NCBI GenBank assembly: GCA_955652655.1
Contig: CATPCK010000082.1
Span: forward strand, 1-7,186
Direction of reading: 5' to 3'
Origin: an uncultured Ktedonobacteraceae bacterium
GTDB lineage: Bacteria > Chloroflexota > Ktedonobacteria > Ktedonobacterales > Ktedonobacteraceae
Length of the DNA: 7,186 nt
The position numbers and the translations under genes are program-made. Of this stretch, positions 6,514 to 7,186 are shown one piece after another (the first letter of the stretch is position 1; each line of letters opens with the position of its first letter). The notes under the pieces are model-generated. The model was given only the letters and a program-made list of their open reading frames with translations, did no database searches and was not told the origin of the DNA.

Positions 6514-7186
6514 ATGGTTCCCGAACAGCGTGAAGCCCTTGATGAAATTATTGTGAAGATTCGTGCTGGGCGCATGACGCGTCGAACGTTTCTCGAGCGG
6601 GCTATCGCCCTTGGCCTCACCAGTACTGCAGCTGGCTCACTTCTCGAGGCATGTGGCGGTGGCGGCGGTGGAAGCAGCAGCTCCACGACTATTGTCTGGC
6701 AGACTGAGAATGATACCTCGGGTACCTATCCGGCACTTGTAGACACCTACAACAAGACCAACAAGGACAATGTCCACGTGACCTGGCACAATGGTCCATC
6801 CGACTCCAGTAGTCTTCTTACCCTCTATGATAACACGCTGCGTGCCCGTAGTGCCTCTTTTGATGTGATACAAATAGATGTTATCTGGCCTGCCGAATTC
6901 GCCTCCAATGGATGGATAGCACCACTCGACAGCAAATGGCCTGCAAGCGACCGCGCAAACTACCTTCCAGGGCCAATTAAGTCCTGTACTTACAATGGCC
7001 AGGTCGTGGCTGCTCCACTCCGTACAGACCTGGGAGTGCTCTACTACCGCAAGGACATTGTCTCAACACCTCCAACCACCTTTAACGACCTGACATCCAT
7101 GGCAAAGAGTAATGCCTCCAAGACCAAGTACGGCTATATCTGGCAAGGATCACAGTACGAGGGGTTGGTATGTGATTTTGTGGAGG
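6514..7186 (+). CDS. ABC transporter sugar-binding lipoprotein, trehalose/maltose type (3' end outside window)
   Basis: The first 224 residues of an extracellular solute-binding protein family 1 member, the receptor of a carbohydrate ABC importer. A 20-residue hydrophilic N-extension precedes a twin-arginine signal: MTRRTFLERA (21-30, Arg23-Arg24), a hydrophobic stretch and the lipobox-like LLEAC with Cys47. A Gly6-Ser4 linker (48-57) follows. This predicts Tat export and lipid anchoring on the outer face of the membrane. Family landmarks are FDVIQIDVIWPAEFA (116-130), NGWIAPLD (132-139), APLRTDLGVLYYRKD (167-181) and YGYIWQGSQYEGLVCDF (206-222), which resemble trehalose/maltose-binding proteins (ThuE/MalE type). 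Permease genes would be expected beyond 7186. It diverges from the lacI-glucosidase operon and shares its operator sequence, so an alpha-glucoside substrate is inferred. Confidence 0.93.
   Translation, partial: MVPEQREALDEIIVKIRAGRMTRRTFLERAIALGLTSTAAGSLLEACGGGGGGSSSSTTIVWQTENDTSGTYPALVDTYNKTNKDNVHVTWHNGPSDSSSLLTLYDNTLRARSASFDVIQIDVIWPAEFASNGWIAPLDSKWPASDRANYLPGPIKSCTYNGQVVAAPLRTDLGVLYYRKDIVSTPPTTFNDLTSMAKSNASKTKYGYIWQGSQYEGLVCDFVE

Overview
The window reads as chromosomal DNA from a free-living, heterotrophic bacterium with Gram-positive-like Shine-Dalgarno sites and sigma-A-type promoters. The last gene encodes a sugar-binding protein with a twin-arginine lipoprotein signal and a Gly/Ser linker. 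Together with a LacI regulator and a GH13 alpha-glucosidase, this would fit the Chloroflexota (Ktedonobacteria-like). That placement is inferred from style only; no rRNA or phylogenetic marker is present.

Left part (1-2606): the 3' end of an unrecognised rightward gene stops at 171 and is separated by a strong hairpin (186-220) from a leftward pair read as tdh then kbl. Tdh oxidises L-threonine to 2-amino-3-oxobutyrate and Kbl splits that with CoA into glycine and acetyl-CoA. The two genes form a complete threonine-to-glycine route behind a plausible promoter at 2650-2678. The 130-nt gap between them contains a nested hairpin.

Middle (2607-3536): a short divergent intergenic region leads to a rightward peroxiredoxin/AhpC-like protein that lacks the peroxidatic cysteine. 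A 174-nt convergent spacer follows, holding only weak hairpins.

Right part (3537-7186): an alpha-glucoside utilisation locus. A LacI-family repressor gene is followed, in the same leftward operon and only 11 nt downstream, by a GH13 alpha-glucosidase whose Shine-Dalgarno overlaps the lacI stop codon. Divergent from lacI is the start of a family-1 extracellular sugar-binding lipoprotein gene (trehalose/maltose type), cut by the window end. The 269-nt divergent control region contains two promoters. Each has a copy of the same 10-bp LacI-type operator (AAAACGTTTC) downstream of it. The simplest model is one repressor controlling its own operon and the transporter: the transporter imports an alpha-glucoside, the glucosidase hydrolyses it in the cytoplasm, and the sugar relieves repression.

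No mobile element, CRISPR array, tRNA or rRNA was seen. I found no convincing undescribed multi-gene system. The items most worth a second look are the paired operators and the cysteine-less peroxiredoxin-like protein.
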